A model generated the notes under the pieces. The model searched no databases. It was not told the DNA's origin and was given only the letters and a program-made list of their open reading frames with translations. Of a stretch of DNA of 64,000 bases, positions 8,257 through 16,931 are shown piece by piece. How positions within the stretch are numbered: the first letter of the stretch is position 1; each line of letters starts with the position of its first letter. The stretch is from the NCBI GenBank assembly GCA_023384415.1, contig JAHDWJ010000012.1:1-64000 (forward strand), read 5' to 3'. The translations under genes were made by a program, and so were the position numbers. This stretch comes from Anaerolineae bacterium. GTDB lineage: Bacteria; Chloroflexota; Anaerolineae; Promineifilales; Promineifilaceae.

Positions 8257-8991
8257 ATGTCGGCTATTGCCATCCATGCCCTGACCCGGTTAGAGGAAAT
8301 ACGTGCCCTGGCCGTTTTGCAAAAGTCGGCCTGGGTGGATATTCCTGACCGGGAGATAGTACCTGCACACCTGTTCCGGGGGGCTAGCAGCAATGGCAAT
8401 TTGCTCCTGGGGGCGTATGATGGAGAGCAGTTGGTGGGCTTTGTTTTGGGTATCATGGGGTGGGCAGATTGGCTGACCCCCCCGGTGCTGCAACTGTATT
8501 CGGCAACAATGGGGGTCGCGGCCGCGTACCAGAGTCACGGGCTTGGCTTCCAGCTAAAGCTGGCCCAGCGGGAATGGGCCTTGCAGCGGGGTATTAAGCT
8601 GGTGACCTGGACTTATGATCCGCTGCTGGCCCGCAATGCCCGGCTTAATGTGGGTAAACTGGGGGTGATTTGCGGCCGCTACTACCCTCATTTCTACGGC
8701 CCAGATGAAGACCGGCTCCATGTGGAGTGGTGGCTGGAAAGTGAACGAGTACAGGCTCGTCTGGCGGGTCAGCCCCACCCATTCCCCTACCCGTCAGACA
8801 CCCCAACCATCCCCATCCCGGCCAACTATTTAGCCTTACAGCAGCATGACCCCGCGGCCGCGCAGACATGGCGCCAGCAGACCCGCCACCAATTTACCAC
8901 CCTTTTTGCTGCGGGGTATCAGGTAGTTCAGTTTGAACGAACAGTGGAGGGGGGGTGTTATTTTCTGCATAAAAACGGCGAATTGACATGA
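8257..8991 (+). CDS. GNAT-superfamily acetyltransferase-like protein (COG3375 type)
   Basis: 244 residues. It resembles a predicted acetyltransferase family whose substrate is unknown. Visible: LLLGAYDGEQLVGFVLGIMG (residues ~47-66, beta strands of the GNAT core), the acyl-CoA loop region QSHGLGFQLKLAQREWAL near 91 and TWTYDPLLARNARLNVGKLG near 118. The C-terminal third is outside the core GNAT fold. It lies 37 bases before a menC-like gene on the same strand, so the pair may be co-transcribed. From memory, such pairs accompany N-acylamino-acid racemases, which would suit an N-acyl amino acid substrate; that is inference. Confidence 0.8.
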   Translation: MSAIAIHALTRLEEIRALAVLQKSAWVDIPDREIVPAHLFRGASSNGNLLLGAYDGEQLVGFVLGIMGWADWLTPPVLQLYSATMGVAAAYQSHGLGFQLKLAQREWALQRGIKLVTWTYDPLLARNARLNVGKLGVICGRYYPHFYGPDEDRLHVEWWLESERVQARLAGQPHPFPYPSDTPTIPIPANYLALQQHDPAAAQTWRQQTRHQFTTLFAAGYQVVQFERTVEGGCYFLHKNGELT

Positions 8992-9028
8992 ACCAGTTGA
9001 CAGGCTAGAGTAAATACAAACGTCCACC

Positions 9029-10153
9029 ATGAAAATCAAAAAAATTGACCTCTACCATATTGCCATGCCCCTGGTTTCTCCGTTCCAGACCAGCTTTGGG
9101 GTAGAAACAGAGCGGGAATGTCTGATTGTTGCCTTACACAGCGAAGGGCTAACTGGCTGGGGGGAATGTGTGGCCTCAACCTTCCCTGGCTACAGCTATG
9201 AAACGGTGGGGACAGCCTGGCATGTTCTGACTGATTTTATGATCCCTCTGACGCTGGCGCAGGATTTGCAAGAGCCGGAAGATATTGAGACCTGGCTCAA
9301 AAGCATTCGTGGCCATCCGTTGGCCAAGGCGGCCCTGGAGCAGGCGGCCTGGGACCTCACGGCCCAGCGGGATGGCCTCTCGATGGCTCAAAAATTAGCC
9401 CAACCGTACCCAGAAGGGTCTTGCGGCCGCGTCCCGGTCGGCGTCAGCATCGGCATTCAACCCACCATTGACCATACCCTAAACGTGATCCAGGAGTACG
9501 TAGACCAGGGGTACCGACGCATCAAATTGAAAATTAAACCAGGACATGATCTGGAATTGGCCCGCCAGGCCCGTTACACTTTCCCTGATCTGCCCATTAT
9601 GCTAGACGCTAACTCAGCTTACCGACTAGAGGACGTGCCTACCTTCCAGGCAATGGATGAGCTAAACCTGCTTATGTTGGAGCAGCCCCTGGGGTATGAA
9701 GATATTTATGATCACAGCCGGCTGCGGCCGCAAATCCACACTCCCCTTTGCCTTGATGAAAGCATCCACTCCGCTGACCATGCCCGGTATGCCCTGGCCA
9801 TCGGCGGCTGCGACATCATCAACATCAAACCAGCCCGCGTGGGGGGATGGCTGGAAGCTCGCCGCATCCACGATTTATGCCGGGCGGCCAACGTCCCCGT
9901 CTGGTGCGGCGGCATGTTAGAGACCGGCATTGGCCGGGCGGCTCAGCTGGCCCTGGCCTCCCTGCCCGGCTTCATCCTCCCTGGCGACATCTCAGCCACC
10001 GAACGGTATTACACCCAGGACATCGCTACCCCGTTCCACCTCAACCGGGAAGATAGCACCCTCACCGTCCCCACCGCCCCCGGTCTGGGCATCGAAGTTG
10101 ATCAAGAACGGCTAGCGGCCGCGACCAGGCGGCATAAACTCTTTGCTGGGTGA
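9029..10153 (+). CDS. menC: o-succinylbenzoate synthase / N-acylamino acid racemase (enolase superfamily)
   Basis: 374 residues. Expected reaction: dehydration of SHCHC to o-succinylbenzoate in menaquinone synthesis; many relatives also racemise N-acyl amino acids. Visible: KLKIKPG with the first catalytic lysine (near residue 172), metal ligands in LDANSAY, LEQPL and LDESI, and the second catalytic lysine in NIKPARVGG near 272. No strong ribosome binding site. menA and menF occur 50 kb away in the window, so a menaquinone role is plausible. The upstream acetyltransferase leaves open a racemase role or both. Confidence 0.88.
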   Translation: MKIKKIDLYHIAMPLVSPFQTSFGVETERECLIVALHSEGLTGWGECVASTFPGYSYETVGTAWHVLTDFMIPLTLAQDLQEPEDIETWLKSIRGHPLAKAALEQAAWDLTAQRDGLSMAQKLAQPYPEGSCGRVPVGVSIGIQPTIDHTLNVIQEYVDQGYRRIKLKIKPGHDLELARQARYTFPDLPIMLDANSAYRLEDVPTFQAMDELNLLMLEQPLGYEDIYDHSRLRPQIHTPLCLDESIHSADHARYALAIGGCDIINIKPARVGGWLEARRIHDLCRAANVPVWCGGMLETGIGRAAQLALASLPGFILPGDISATERYYTQDIATPFHLNREDSTLTVPTAPGLGIEVDQERLAAATRRHKLFAG

Positions 10154-10264
10154 TTTAGGAAACGCGCAAACTCGCCCCTTGCCAACTCGCAAACGCCATA
10201 GTCACGTCATTTTTACGTTCTCCCCTCAACCTTTACGGCATAATTACGGAGGTTATTGCTGACC

Positions 10265-11104
10265 ATGTTTACCGACAAAACCATCTCATTTATCGGCAGT
10301 GGGGTCATGGGCGAAGCCATGATCCGGGGCCTTGTAACCCAACAGATCATCAACGCCGGACAAATCATTGCCGCAGACCCCCACCCGGATCGGTTACATT
10401 ATTTATACGAGCGGCATGGCGTCCGCACTACCCGCGATAATCGTGAGGCGGCCGAAGAAGGGCATATCATCGTCCTCTCCATCAAACCCCAGGATTTGGG
10501 GCATGTGCTGCCGGAGATACGAGGGCATTTGCGGCGTCACGATTTGCTTCTCTCTATCATCGCCGGGGCCCCCATCCGCAAATTGGCCGATGGCACCGCT
10601 CATGCTGCCGTTGTTCGAGCAATGCCCAACACCCCCGCCCAGATCGGCCAGGGGATTACGGTCTGGACGGCAACCCCAGAAGTGAATGAGGAGCAGCGCA
10701 AACAGGCCCAGCTTATCTTAGGCTCATTGGGCGAAGAGATTTTGATGGATGATGAACGGTATCTGGATATGGCTACAGCCCTAAGTGGGTCGGGGCCGGG
10801 GTATGTGTTTATGATGATGGAAGCGATGATTGATGCTGGTGTTCATCTGGGCTTTTCCCGGCAAATCGCTACCCGGTTGGTGACGCAAACGATCAAAGGG
10901 TCGGTGGCTTATGCCGAACAGTCAGATAAGCATGTGGCTGAATTACGCAACCAGGTCACGTCCCCCGGGGGAACAACAGCGGAAGCGTTGTACCACATGG
11001 ACAAGGGGGGGCTGCGAACGGTCATTTCTCGCGGTATTTGGGCCGCTTACCAGCGCTCTATCGCCCTGGGCCAGGGGAAGGGGCGGGAGAATTTGGATTT
11101 GTAA
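10265..11104 (+). CDS. proC: pyrroline-5-carboxylate reductase
   Basis: 279 residues. It reduces pyrroline-5-carboxylate to proline with NAD(P)H, the last step of proline synthesis. Visible: dinucleotide-binding loop IGSGVMGEAMIRGL at residues ~8-21, LSGSGPGYVFMMMEA near 174 and QVTSPGGTTAEALYHM near 232, the family signature. A TTG nine bases upstream is in frame, but GGAGG at 10248-10252 would be only three bases from it; the ATG at 10265 is 12 bases away and gives the usual N-terminus. A PabC-like gene follows after 52 bases. Confidence 0.95.
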   Translation: MFTDKTISFIGSGVMGEAMIRGLVTQQIINAGQIIAADPHPDRLHYLYERHGVRTTRDNREAAEEGHIIVLSIKPQDLGHVLPEIRGHLRRHDLLLSIIAGAPIRKLADGTAHAAVVRAMPNTPAQIGQGITVWTATPEVNEEQRKQAQLILGSLGEEILMDDERYLDMATALSGSGPGYVFMMMEAMIDAGVHLGFSRQIATRLVTQTIKGSVAYAEQSDKHVAELRNQVTSPGGTTAEALYHMDKGGLRTVISRGIWAAYQRSIALGQGKGRENLDL

Positions 11105-11156
11105 CGGCTAAGGGAATCAATCTGCCCTGTAGTTCCGCAGTTCCGAGGGCTTACGG

Positions 11157-11993
11157 ATGTTTGCGCCGAAGGCAAACATGATGACAGGTATGATGAACTG
11201 GAGTGGACAGCAGGGTGTTTACCCTCGTACCATCGCCGATACACTGGGGGAGTGGGACCGTCTACGGCAAGAAACGGACGCCAAACGTGCCGGGGTGAGC
11301 GGCCGCAACCCTGAAATCACCCAGCTTCGGGCTTATATCCTGGTAGCCGGGATGCGGTTTGAGCGGGAGACAGGGGACCCGTTTGCCCTGGTGGAGAAAA
11401 TGTTGTGGACGCCAGAAGAGGGGATTTTCCTGCAAGAGCTGCACCTGGAACGATTGGATGCGTCCGCGGCCGCGTTCGGCATTCCTTATGACCATCACAA
11501 ACTCCGTACTTACATCCAGAAACAGTTGTTAAATCTGGAGCAGCCCACCCTGCTCACAGTACATCTCACCTTGCGCGGGGAAATGTATTTGTTTACGGAA
11601 CCATTCACCTCAACCCCTTCCTCCTCACCCATCCAGCTTATCCTGGCTTCTACCCCGCTGGATGCTTCATATCCTATTCTGTATCACAAAACAACGGATG
11701 AGCGGCTCTTTCACCGGTTTCATGAGACACACCCCAACTGTGATGCCGTTCTCCTGTGGAACAAACGCGGGGAGATTACTCAGACCACTATCGGTAACCT
11801 GGTGGTGGAACTGCATGGGGAACTAATTACCCCGCCGGTAGAGTGTGGCTTGCTACCTGGGACGTTCCGCGCCGAGTTGCTCAATACGCAAAAAATTCGC
11901 GAACGCCCATTTCGCCTGGCGGATGTGCCTGCCTGCGGCCGCGCCTGGGTCATAGATTCGATTTACAAATGGCGTGAAACCCAGTTAATCTGA
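11157..11993 (+). CDS. class IV aminotransferase, aminodeoxychorismate lyase-like
   Basis: 278 residues. PLP enzymes of this fold include 4-amino-4-deoxychorismate lyase, which makes p-aminobenzoate for folate. Visible: LVEKMLWTPEEGIFLQELHL (residues ~75-94), where ADC lyases have the same order, the probable PLP lysine in YHKTTDERL near 181, then LLWNKRGEITQTTIGN and GLLPGTFRAELL. It resembles the PabC half of PabB-PabC fusions but stands alone. The first ~60 residues are not recognisable as part of the fold and may reflect a downstream true start or an added segment. No pabA or pabB is in the window. Confidence 0.75.
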   Translation: MFAPKANMMTGMMNWSGQQGVYPRTIADTLGEWDRLRQETDAKRAGVSGRNPEITQLRAYILVAGMRFERETGDPFALVEKMLWTPEEGIFLQELHLERLDASAAAFGIPYDHHKLRTYIQKQLLNLEQPTLLTVHLTLRGEMYLFTEPFTSTPSSSPIQLILASTPLDASYPILYHKTTDERLFHRFHETHPNCDAVLLWNKRGEITQTTIGNLVVELHGELITPPVECGLLPGTFRAELLNTQKIRERPFRLADVPACGRAWVIDSIYKWRETQLI

Positions 11994-12064
11994 ATGGAAC
12001 AACAGTACCGATTCTGAGGTAGATAAACCTATAACGCCCTCTCATCTTCCACTCATTTTGGGGG

Positions 12065-12094
12065 TTGACAACCCGCCGGCCTTTATGTTACTCT
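12065..12094 (+). promoter_or_regulatory. promoter of a non-coding transcript
   Basis: TTGACA (12065-12070), an 18-base spacer and TACTCT (12089-12094), with TG at 12086-12087 placed as an extended -10. The predicted start is near 12101. The hexamer match is strong at -35 and moderate at -10. Confidence 0.45.
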
Positions 12095-12100
12095 CTCCCT

Positions 12101-12326
12101 GCTAATAGCTTGATTGAACCACCCTATCATCATTTTGGAAGGCAAACGATGCTCCCACAAACAACAATGGCAAATAATCAGAGTCAAAAACAACCATTGT
12201 TTTTAGCTGTTTGCCTGCATCGTAAACCATTTATCTGGCTTGCGGCCGCGTCCCACTTTTGGGACAGGTAAGTCCACCTTTTTTCTGACTTATCAGCGGA
12301 CGCGGGCACAGCAGCCCGCGTTTTTG
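12101..12326 (+). ncRNA. structured small RNA candidate, unidentified
   Basis: About 225 bases between a predicted promoter and an intrinsic terminator. Nested stems are visible: AGGCAAAC (12140-12147) with GTTTGCCT (12209-12216), inside it AACAATGG (12163-12170) with CCATTGTT (12194-12201), then GTCCCA/TGGGAC (12250-12265) and GTAAGTC/GACTTAT (12268-12293). GATGC at 12148 could also pair with GCATC at 12218, giving an alternative or pseudoknot. No convincing protein is encoded. I do not recognise it as tmRNA, RNase P, SRP or 6S RNA. Confidence 0.5.
12300..12325 (+). terminator. intrinsic terminator
   Basis: Stem ACGCGGGC/GCCCGCGT with loop ACAGCA, followed by TTTTTGTTTT. It ends the structured RNA candidate. 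Confidence 0.85.
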
Positions 12327-12606
12327 TTTTATGGACCCTGACGAGGCGAATATGCTCAACACCATCTCCCTTCATCCCATTGCTAAACAGGTACAGCCAG
12401 TCATAATGGCTCTGCGGCCGCACCCTCGTTTTGCAGTTATGTCAAGCTGTTGGGTTGTGCGTGACGCGGCCGCAACAACCTTGTCAAATTTTTATAACCC
12501 ATGGGGAACCCGCCCCACCCATCCTGATACCTGGTTGGGATAAAAACACCGACCACCACACTGGACAAAAACGCGGGTTCTCCACACAGGAGACCCGCGT
12601 TTTTTA
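12327..12606 (+). other. gene-free stretch ending in a second intrinsic terminator
   Basis: No protein I would accept. It carries two GCGGCCGC copies (12414, 12466) and ends in a strong terminator (12568-12606): ACGCGGGT and CTCC pair with GGAG and ACCCGCGT, followed by TTTTTT. The terminator outer stem, CGCGGG/CCCGCG, resembles the one at 12300, so this may be a second terminated transcript in tandem. No promoter was found for it. Confidence 0.6.
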
Positions 12607-12738
12607 TTTTTGGGGACAGGGAACTTTCAGAACTAAAAAACTCTGGGAACTTAGCCAACGCTTCCGCGTAGAGGTGAGATATGAGACAATATTATCCGGT
12701 GGGCAAGAATTTAAGACAGATGGATGAAGGAGAGTGAT

Positions 12739-12775
12739 GCGAGTAGGCGAGTTTACACGTAACTCGCCTACTCGC
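12739..12775. repeat. 15-bp perfect inverted repeat
   Basis: Arms GCGAGTAGGCGAGTT and AACTCGCCTACTCGC around a seven-base loop, ending 11 bases before tRNA-His. The arms are built of seven-base GCGAGTA/GGCGAGT-like units, as in the other heptamer repeats of the window. Confidence 0.8.
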
Positions 12776-12786
12776 TACTCGCCCAT

Positions 12787-12860
12787 GGTGGCTGTAGTTC
12801 AGTTGGCAGAACACCTGGTTGTGGCCCAGGGGGTCGTGGGTTCGAGTCCCACCAGTCACC
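12787..12860 (+). tRNA. tRNA-His (GTG anticodon)
   Basis: Complete cloverleaf. The acceptor includes the histidine-specific extra G(-1) at 12787 paired with C73 at 12860. D-stem GTTC/GAAC, anticodon loop TTGTGGC, T-arm GTGGG-TTCGAGT-CCCAC. CCA is not encoded. Confidence 0.95.
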
Positions 12861-12935
12861 CACTATAGATCAGGGGTGAATTATGAAGGATGAGGGATGA
12901 AAATAAGCCACAAATGGTTATAGGGAGAGATGATC

Positions 12936-13457
12936 ATGGTTGCCGTATTGCTGCTCAATGCCAGCTATGAACCGCTGGCGGTGATTCCCAAACAACGGGC
13001 GATGTCGCTGCTGGCTCGCGGCCGCGTCGAAGCCGTCACCGATGAAACCCATAAAGTCACTGGGGCAAGCAGGATATTCTCCGTTCCCACCGTTTTGCGC
13101 TTGCGACGTTATGTCAATGTTCCTATGAGGGGCGCACGATGGAGCCGCCGGGCTGTTTTTCATCGGGACAGCTACCGCTGTATCTTTTGCGGTGTACGCG
13201 CCGGAGATAAACGGAAAGGGACGATCCTGACCCGCCAGGATTTCACTCTGGACCATCTCATTCCCCGGTCGCGGGGAGGCAAAAACAGTTGGGGGAATAC
13301 CGCCTGTGCCTGCGCCCCCTGCAATCAGCGCAAAGGAGACCGCACCCCAGATGAAGCCGGTATGACCCTCTTGTGGGAACCCAAAATCCCCCGCGTGGAT
13401 TACCTGGTAGCTTCTGGGCAAATTCCTGAAGCGTGGAAATTTTATCTACCCATTTAA
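12936..13457 (+). CDS. HNH endonuclease domain protein
   Basis: 173 residues. A single HNH nuclease fold: CIFCG near residue 86, LDHLIPRSRGG (catalytic histidine) near 108 and CAPCNQRKGDR near 128; the two CxxC pairs bind structural zinc. The N-terminal 60 residues (LLLNASYEPLAVIPKQRAMS) match the common stand-alone bacterial HNH family found in cyanobacteria and Chloroflexi, whose role is unknown. It is not linked to a methyltransferase here. GGGAG sits closer to the ATG at 12936 than an ATG six bases earlier permits, so the later start is used. Confidence 0.88.
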   Translation: MVAVLLLNASYEPLAVIPKQRAMSLLARGRVEAVTDETHKVTGASRIFSVPTVLRLRRYVNVPMRGARWSRRAVFHRDSYRCIFCGVRAGDKRKGTILTRQDFTLDHLIPRSRGGKNSWGNTACACAPCNQRKGDRTPDEAGMTLLWEPKIPRVDYLVASGQIPEAWKFYLPI

Positions 13458-13524
13458 TTTGGGTGGGGGGTAGGCAGCTCGTTTTCGCGGCCGCTTACCC
13501 TCCAACCCCAACAAAGGTGGCACG

Positions 13525-13980
13525 ATGACTAAACTAGCCGAAGCCCTGATTTTGCGGGCTGACTGCCAAAAACGGCTGACCCAATTGGAACAACGCCTGC
13601 TGCGTAATGCCAAAGTACAGCAAGGCGACCAGCCTACCGAAAATCCCCAGGCCCTGTTAGGAGAGATCAACCAGGTGGCTGGAGAGTTGACCGATTGGAT
13701 TCAGCGGATTAACCGCACCAATATAGCTGTCTCTCTGGGTGATAAAAGTCTGGCCGATGCGCTGGCCCAACGGGATGTGTTAAAGCTGCAACAAGGTATT
13801 TACCGGCGGCTGGCTGAAGCTGCCTCTATTGTGATGAACCAATACAGCCGGTCAGAGGTACGCTTTGAAAGTACCGTAGATGTAGCGACCATCCAGAAAC
13901 GGGCTGATGAACTGGCCCAGGCTTATCGCGACCTGGATGCTCAGATTCAGGCGGTTAACTGGACAGCCGATTTGCTATAG
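13525..13980 (+). CDS. DIP1984 family protein
   Basis: 151 residues, nearly all helical. The opening KLAEALILRADCQKRLTQLE, the central ELTDWIQRINRTN and the later RRLAEAASI match the DIP1984 family, sometimes named septicolysin-like. The function is not established. No signal peptide or membrane segment is present. It follows the HNH gene after 67 bases with a GCGGCCGC copy in the gap, and precedes a 600-base gene-free stretch. Confidence 0.8.
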   Translation: MTKLAEALILRADCQKRLTQLEQRLLRNAKVQQGDQPTENPQALLGEINQVAGELTDWIQRINRTNIAVSLGDKSLADALAQRDVLKLQQGIYRRLAEAASIVMNQYSRSEVRFESTVDVATIQKRADELAQAYRDLDAQIQAVNWTADLL

Positions 13981-14254
13981 ATAGTGAAGTTGGTAGCCAT
14001 TTAGTCTGAAGGCGAGTACAAAAAACATCCATTGGTCTGTTAAACCAATACCATGAAGCGCAAGGGGCTGTTGCTTGAACCTTCACAGTGTAAGCCCAGT
14101 ATTGTGACAGGGGTACCGGGTAATGTCATTGTTACAACCATGTACTGATTCAGAATTTTTGGTGAGGGTGGGTAAGGGGATTTCACTATCACATTCCCAA
14201 TCAACATGACCAGAGTACCAGCCCATTGGTCATATTCTCATGGCGAATTTAGAT

Positions 14255-14519
14255 TTGCATAAGGAAATTTTTACAAATTGGGTGTATCATGTTAGCAAGT
14301 TTGGTTGGGCTGAGGATTATCCTCCCCTTAAGTATATTCCCCTAAACTGGCACGAGAGAAACGCGACTGGAACAACCCAACCAAACTCAGGGAAATACCT
14401 CCCCTCCCTCAAATTGATCAGGTATCTTCCCGAACATTGCTTGAGGTACTCCCCTCCTGGTACCGAAAGCCCTAATGAATAGCCGCCCTTGTCCCCCCAA
14501 CAAGGGCGGTTTCGTTTTT
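14255..14519 (+). ncRNA. small RNA candidate with C-rich hairpin loops
   Basis: An 11-bp stem GTTTGGTTGGG (14299-14309) / CCCAACCAAAC (14376-14386) closes a 66-base domain holding AGGATTATCCT. Two more hairpins follow, ATACC/GGTAT (14395-14425) and GGTAC/GTACC (14445-14464), whose loops carry TCCCCTCC-type sequence. Five CTCCC/TCCCC motifs occur in 130 bases. A strong terminator closes it. An 80-codon open frame (14240-14482) crosses the stems and is not credible. The 5' end is uncertain. The upstream part of the gap (13981-14254) shows nothing I can name. Confidence 0.55.
14483..14519 (+). terminator. intrinsic terminator
   Basis: Ten-bp stem CCGCCCTTGT/ACAAGGGCGG with a C-rich loop, followed by TTTCGTTTTT. 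Confidence 0.88.
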
Positions 14520-14597
14520 GCGGCATGGTCCATTTTTCTGGAGACGTGGCCTTAAAAATTTCTGACCGCAGATGGTCAACAGCAAACTGCTCAGCGG

Positions 14598-15182
14598 TTA
14601 GCCGTCGGCGGTCAAATCATGCGCGGAAACGTGGGCACCGCTTTTGTGACCATTGCTCTCGGCGGGGCCATGGTAAAGGCCGTTAATGAATCCCCAGAAC
14701 GCGGCCGCGTACACCCGACGCCCCTGGCTAATTCTATGCCGCAGTCGGTTCAAACTTTCACCTCGGTACCAACTCTCTTCAGCCGTCAGCTCATACAACT
14801 CCACCAAAACGCCGCCCGTGCTTTTGGGGTGGATGAAGGCGATTTTTTTCCCCCCTGTGCCGATGGTTGGCTCTTCATTGATAAGCTGAATACCTCTGGC
14901 TTTCAGGCGGGCCAATGATTGGCTAATATCTTCCACCTCAAAGCAGATATGGTGAATGCCTGGCCCTCGTTTTTGCAAAAATTTAGCTACCCCACTATCT
15001 TCGGTAATCGGTTTTAGCAGCTCTATATCACTCTCCCCCGCAGGCAAAAAAGCGACATCTACAGCCTGATCTTCCACATGCTCAACATGGCTTAATTCTA
15101 ATCCCAACGCTTCAACCCAAAAATCCATCGCTTCATCGAGATCGGGCACGATTACAGCGATATGGCTAATTTTTTTGATCAT
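14598..15182 (-). CDS. mce: methylmalonyl-CoA epimerase with C-terminal extension
   Basis: 194 residues. It interconverts (S)- and (R)-methylmalonyl-CoA between propionyl-CoA carboxylase and the B12 mutase. The vicinal-oxygen-chelate fold shows metal ligands in SHIAVIVPDL (residue ~7), HHICFEV (near 77) and LVELYEL (near 127). Typical family members end shortly after that last motif; here about 60 more residues follow, basic and without a recognisable fold. GAGGTAG precedes the ATG. It starts 12 bases after the mutase gene stop, so the two form an operon. Confidence 0.92.
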   Translation of the reverse strand: MIKKISHIAVIVPDLDEAMDFWVEALGLELSHVEHVEDQAVDVAFLPAGESDIELLKPITEDSGVAKFLQKRGPGIHHICFEVEDISQSLARLKARGIQLINEEPTIGTGGKKIAFIHPKSTGGVLVELYELTAEESWYRGESLNRLRHRISQGRRVYAAAFWGFINGLYHGPAESNGHKSGAHVSAHDLTADG

Positions 15183-15194
15183 GGTTCTACCTCA

Positions 15195-16856
15195 TCATAT
15201 TTCAACCCGAGGTTGATACTCTCCCCACACCTGGCGCAAGGTGTGGCAGATTTCTCCCAGGGTGACATCGTTTTCGACACAGGTAATGAAGAGGGGCATC
15301 AAGTTTTCCTGGCTTTGCGCGGCCGCGGCCAACTGCCTTCTCAAAGCTGACACCTTCTCATTGTCTCGGCGGGCCCGCAAGGTCGCCAGCCGTTCCCGCT
15401 GGGCCTGCTCCACCGCCGGGTCTACCCGCAGCAGGTCTATATTTAACTGCTCGTTCTTATCAACAAACCGGTTTACCCCCACTACTGTCGCTTTCTGGGT
15501 TTGCATCTCCGTTTGAAACTGGTAGGCGGCCTCTTGAATCTCTCGCTGGACATAGCCAGCTTCTATTGCCGGCAGCATTCCCCCCATCTGATCAATCGTC
15601 TGGATGTAAGTGGCTGCCCGGCTTTCTAACTCATCGGTCAGAGATTCGATGAGATAAGAGCCAGCCAGAGGGTCAATCGAATCGGCCACTCCGCTTTCAT
15701 AGGCGATGATCTGTTGGGTACGAAGGGCGATTTGGGCTGCCTGCTGACTGGGCAAGGCCAGGGCTTCATCGCGGCTGTTAGTGTGCAAGCTCTGGGTGCC
15801 CCCCATAACGGCAGCCAATGCTTGCAAGGCTACCCGCACCACATTGTTTTCTGGCTGTTGGGCGGTCAGGGTGCTGCCAGCAGTCTGGGTATGGAAGCGT
15901 AATTTCCAGCTATCCGGGTTTTTGGCAGCAAAGCGGCCGCGCATAATGGTGGCCCATAGGCGGCGGGCGGCCCGGAATTTGGCGATCTCTTCTAAAAAAT
16001 TGTTGTGGGCATTGAAGAAAAAGGATAGCTGGCTGGAAAACTGGTCTACATCTAACCCGGCGGCAATGGCCGCCTGAACGTAGGTGATCCCATTGGCCAG
16101 GGTGAAGGCGATCTCCTGGGCGGCGGTGCTACCAGCCTCACGGATATGGTAGCCGGAAATAGAGATACTGTTCCAGCGGGGGAGTTCGCGGCCGCAATAA
16201 GCAAACATATCGGTAATCAGCCGCATTGAGGGGTGGGGGGGGAAAATGTAGGTACCCCGGGCGATGTACTCCTTCAAGATGTCATTTTGTACTGTGCCCC
16301 GAAGTTGAGACAGAGACACCCCTTGCCGCTTGCCAATGGCAATCACCATGGCCAGCAGTATGGCCGCCGGGGCGTTGATGGTCATACTGATACTGACCTT
16401 ATCCAGGGGAATGCCATCCAGCAAAACCGCCATATCATCCAGAGAGGGAATGCTTACCCCAACCTTGCCTACTTCACCCAATACCATCGGGTCATCGGCG
16501 TCGTAGCCGATTTGGGTAGGCAGGTCAAAGGCAACAGAGAGGCCCGTTTGCCCTTGATTGAGCAGGAACTTATACCGGGCGTTGGATTCGGCAGCAGTAG
16601 CGAAGCCGGCATATTGGCGCATGGTCCAGAAGCGGCCGCGATACATGGTTGGCTGTACCCCTCGTGTAAACGGGTATTCACCGGGAAACCCCAATTTTTC
16701 CTCGTAATCAGGGCCAGGGTCATTTGGGAGATAAAGACGTTCAACAGGGATGCCGGAACTGGTCTGAAAAGTGGGTTGACGTTCGGGGAATTTTTGGATA
16801 ACGGGTTGTAGGGTTTCCGTTTCCCACCGCTTTTTCTTATCGGCAAGATTGCTCAT
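15195..16856 (-). CDS. mcmA: methylmalonyl-CoA mutase, catalytic (alpha) domain
   Basis: 553 residues, matching the separate large subunit of two-part mutases. It carries the acyl-CoA-binding TIM barrel, with [19 protein letters not shown] near residue 38, [12 protein letters not shown] near 113, [12 protein letters not shown] near 351 and the [14 protein letters not shown] stretch near 380. The B12-binding domain (DxHxxG) is absent and must come from another gene, not seen in the window. It isomerises methylmalonyl-CoA to succinyl-CoA using adenosylcobalamin. It is followed by mce on the same strand. The carboxyltransferase gene at 54595 may or may not feed the same route. Confidence 0.95.
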   Translation of the reverse strand: MSNLADKKKRWETETLQPVIQKFPERQPTFQTSSGIPVERLYLPNDPGPDYEEKLGFPGEYPFTRGVQPTMYRGRFWTMRQYAGFATAAESNARYKFLLNQGQTGLSVAFDLPTQIGYDADDPMVLGEVGKVGVSIPSLDDMAVLLDGIPLDKVSISMTINAPAAILLAMVIAIGKRQGVSLSQLRGTVQNDILKEYIARGTYIFPPHPSMRLITDMFAYCGRELPRWNSISISGYHIREAGSTAAQEIAFTLANGITYVQAAIAAGLDVDQFSSQLSFFFNAHNNFLEEIAKFRAARRLWATIMRGRFAAKNPDSWKLRFHTQTAGSTLTAQQPENNVVRVALQALAAVMGGTQSLHTNSRDEALALPSQQAAQIALRTQQIIAYESGVADSIDPLAGSYLIESLTDELESRAATYIQTIDQMGGMLPAIEAGYVQREIQEAAYQFQTEMQTQKATVVGVNRFVDKNEQLNIDLLRVDPAVEQAQRERLATLRARRDNEKVSALRRQLAAAAQSQENLMPLFITCVENDVTLGEICHTLRQVWGEYQPRVEI

Positions 16857-16889
16857 GGGTTCAACTCGCAGGCATGGGGAGAAAGTGTA

Positions 16890-16931
16890 GATTAGTTATT
16901 AGTGTATTAGTTATTGGTGTATTAGTTAACC
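16890..16931. repeat. low-complexity TTAGT/ATTAGTTATTAGTG repeats
   Basis: Overlapping copies of GTATTAGTTATTGGT-type units, followed at 16938-16979 by the complement-like CAATACACCATTACACC-GGTACACC. They fill the gap between mcmA and the amidohydrolase gene together with a GCGGCCGC copy at 16990. Confidence 0.65.

Noticed and set aside
12065..12271. 68-codon open frame
   Set aside because: It crosses all the stems of the structured RNA candidate, lacks a binding site and has no recognisable composition.
14240..14482. 80-codon open frame
   Set aside because: It overlaps the hairpins and C-rich loops, has no Shine-Dalgarno, and its Pro/Tyr content follows from the C-rich motifs.
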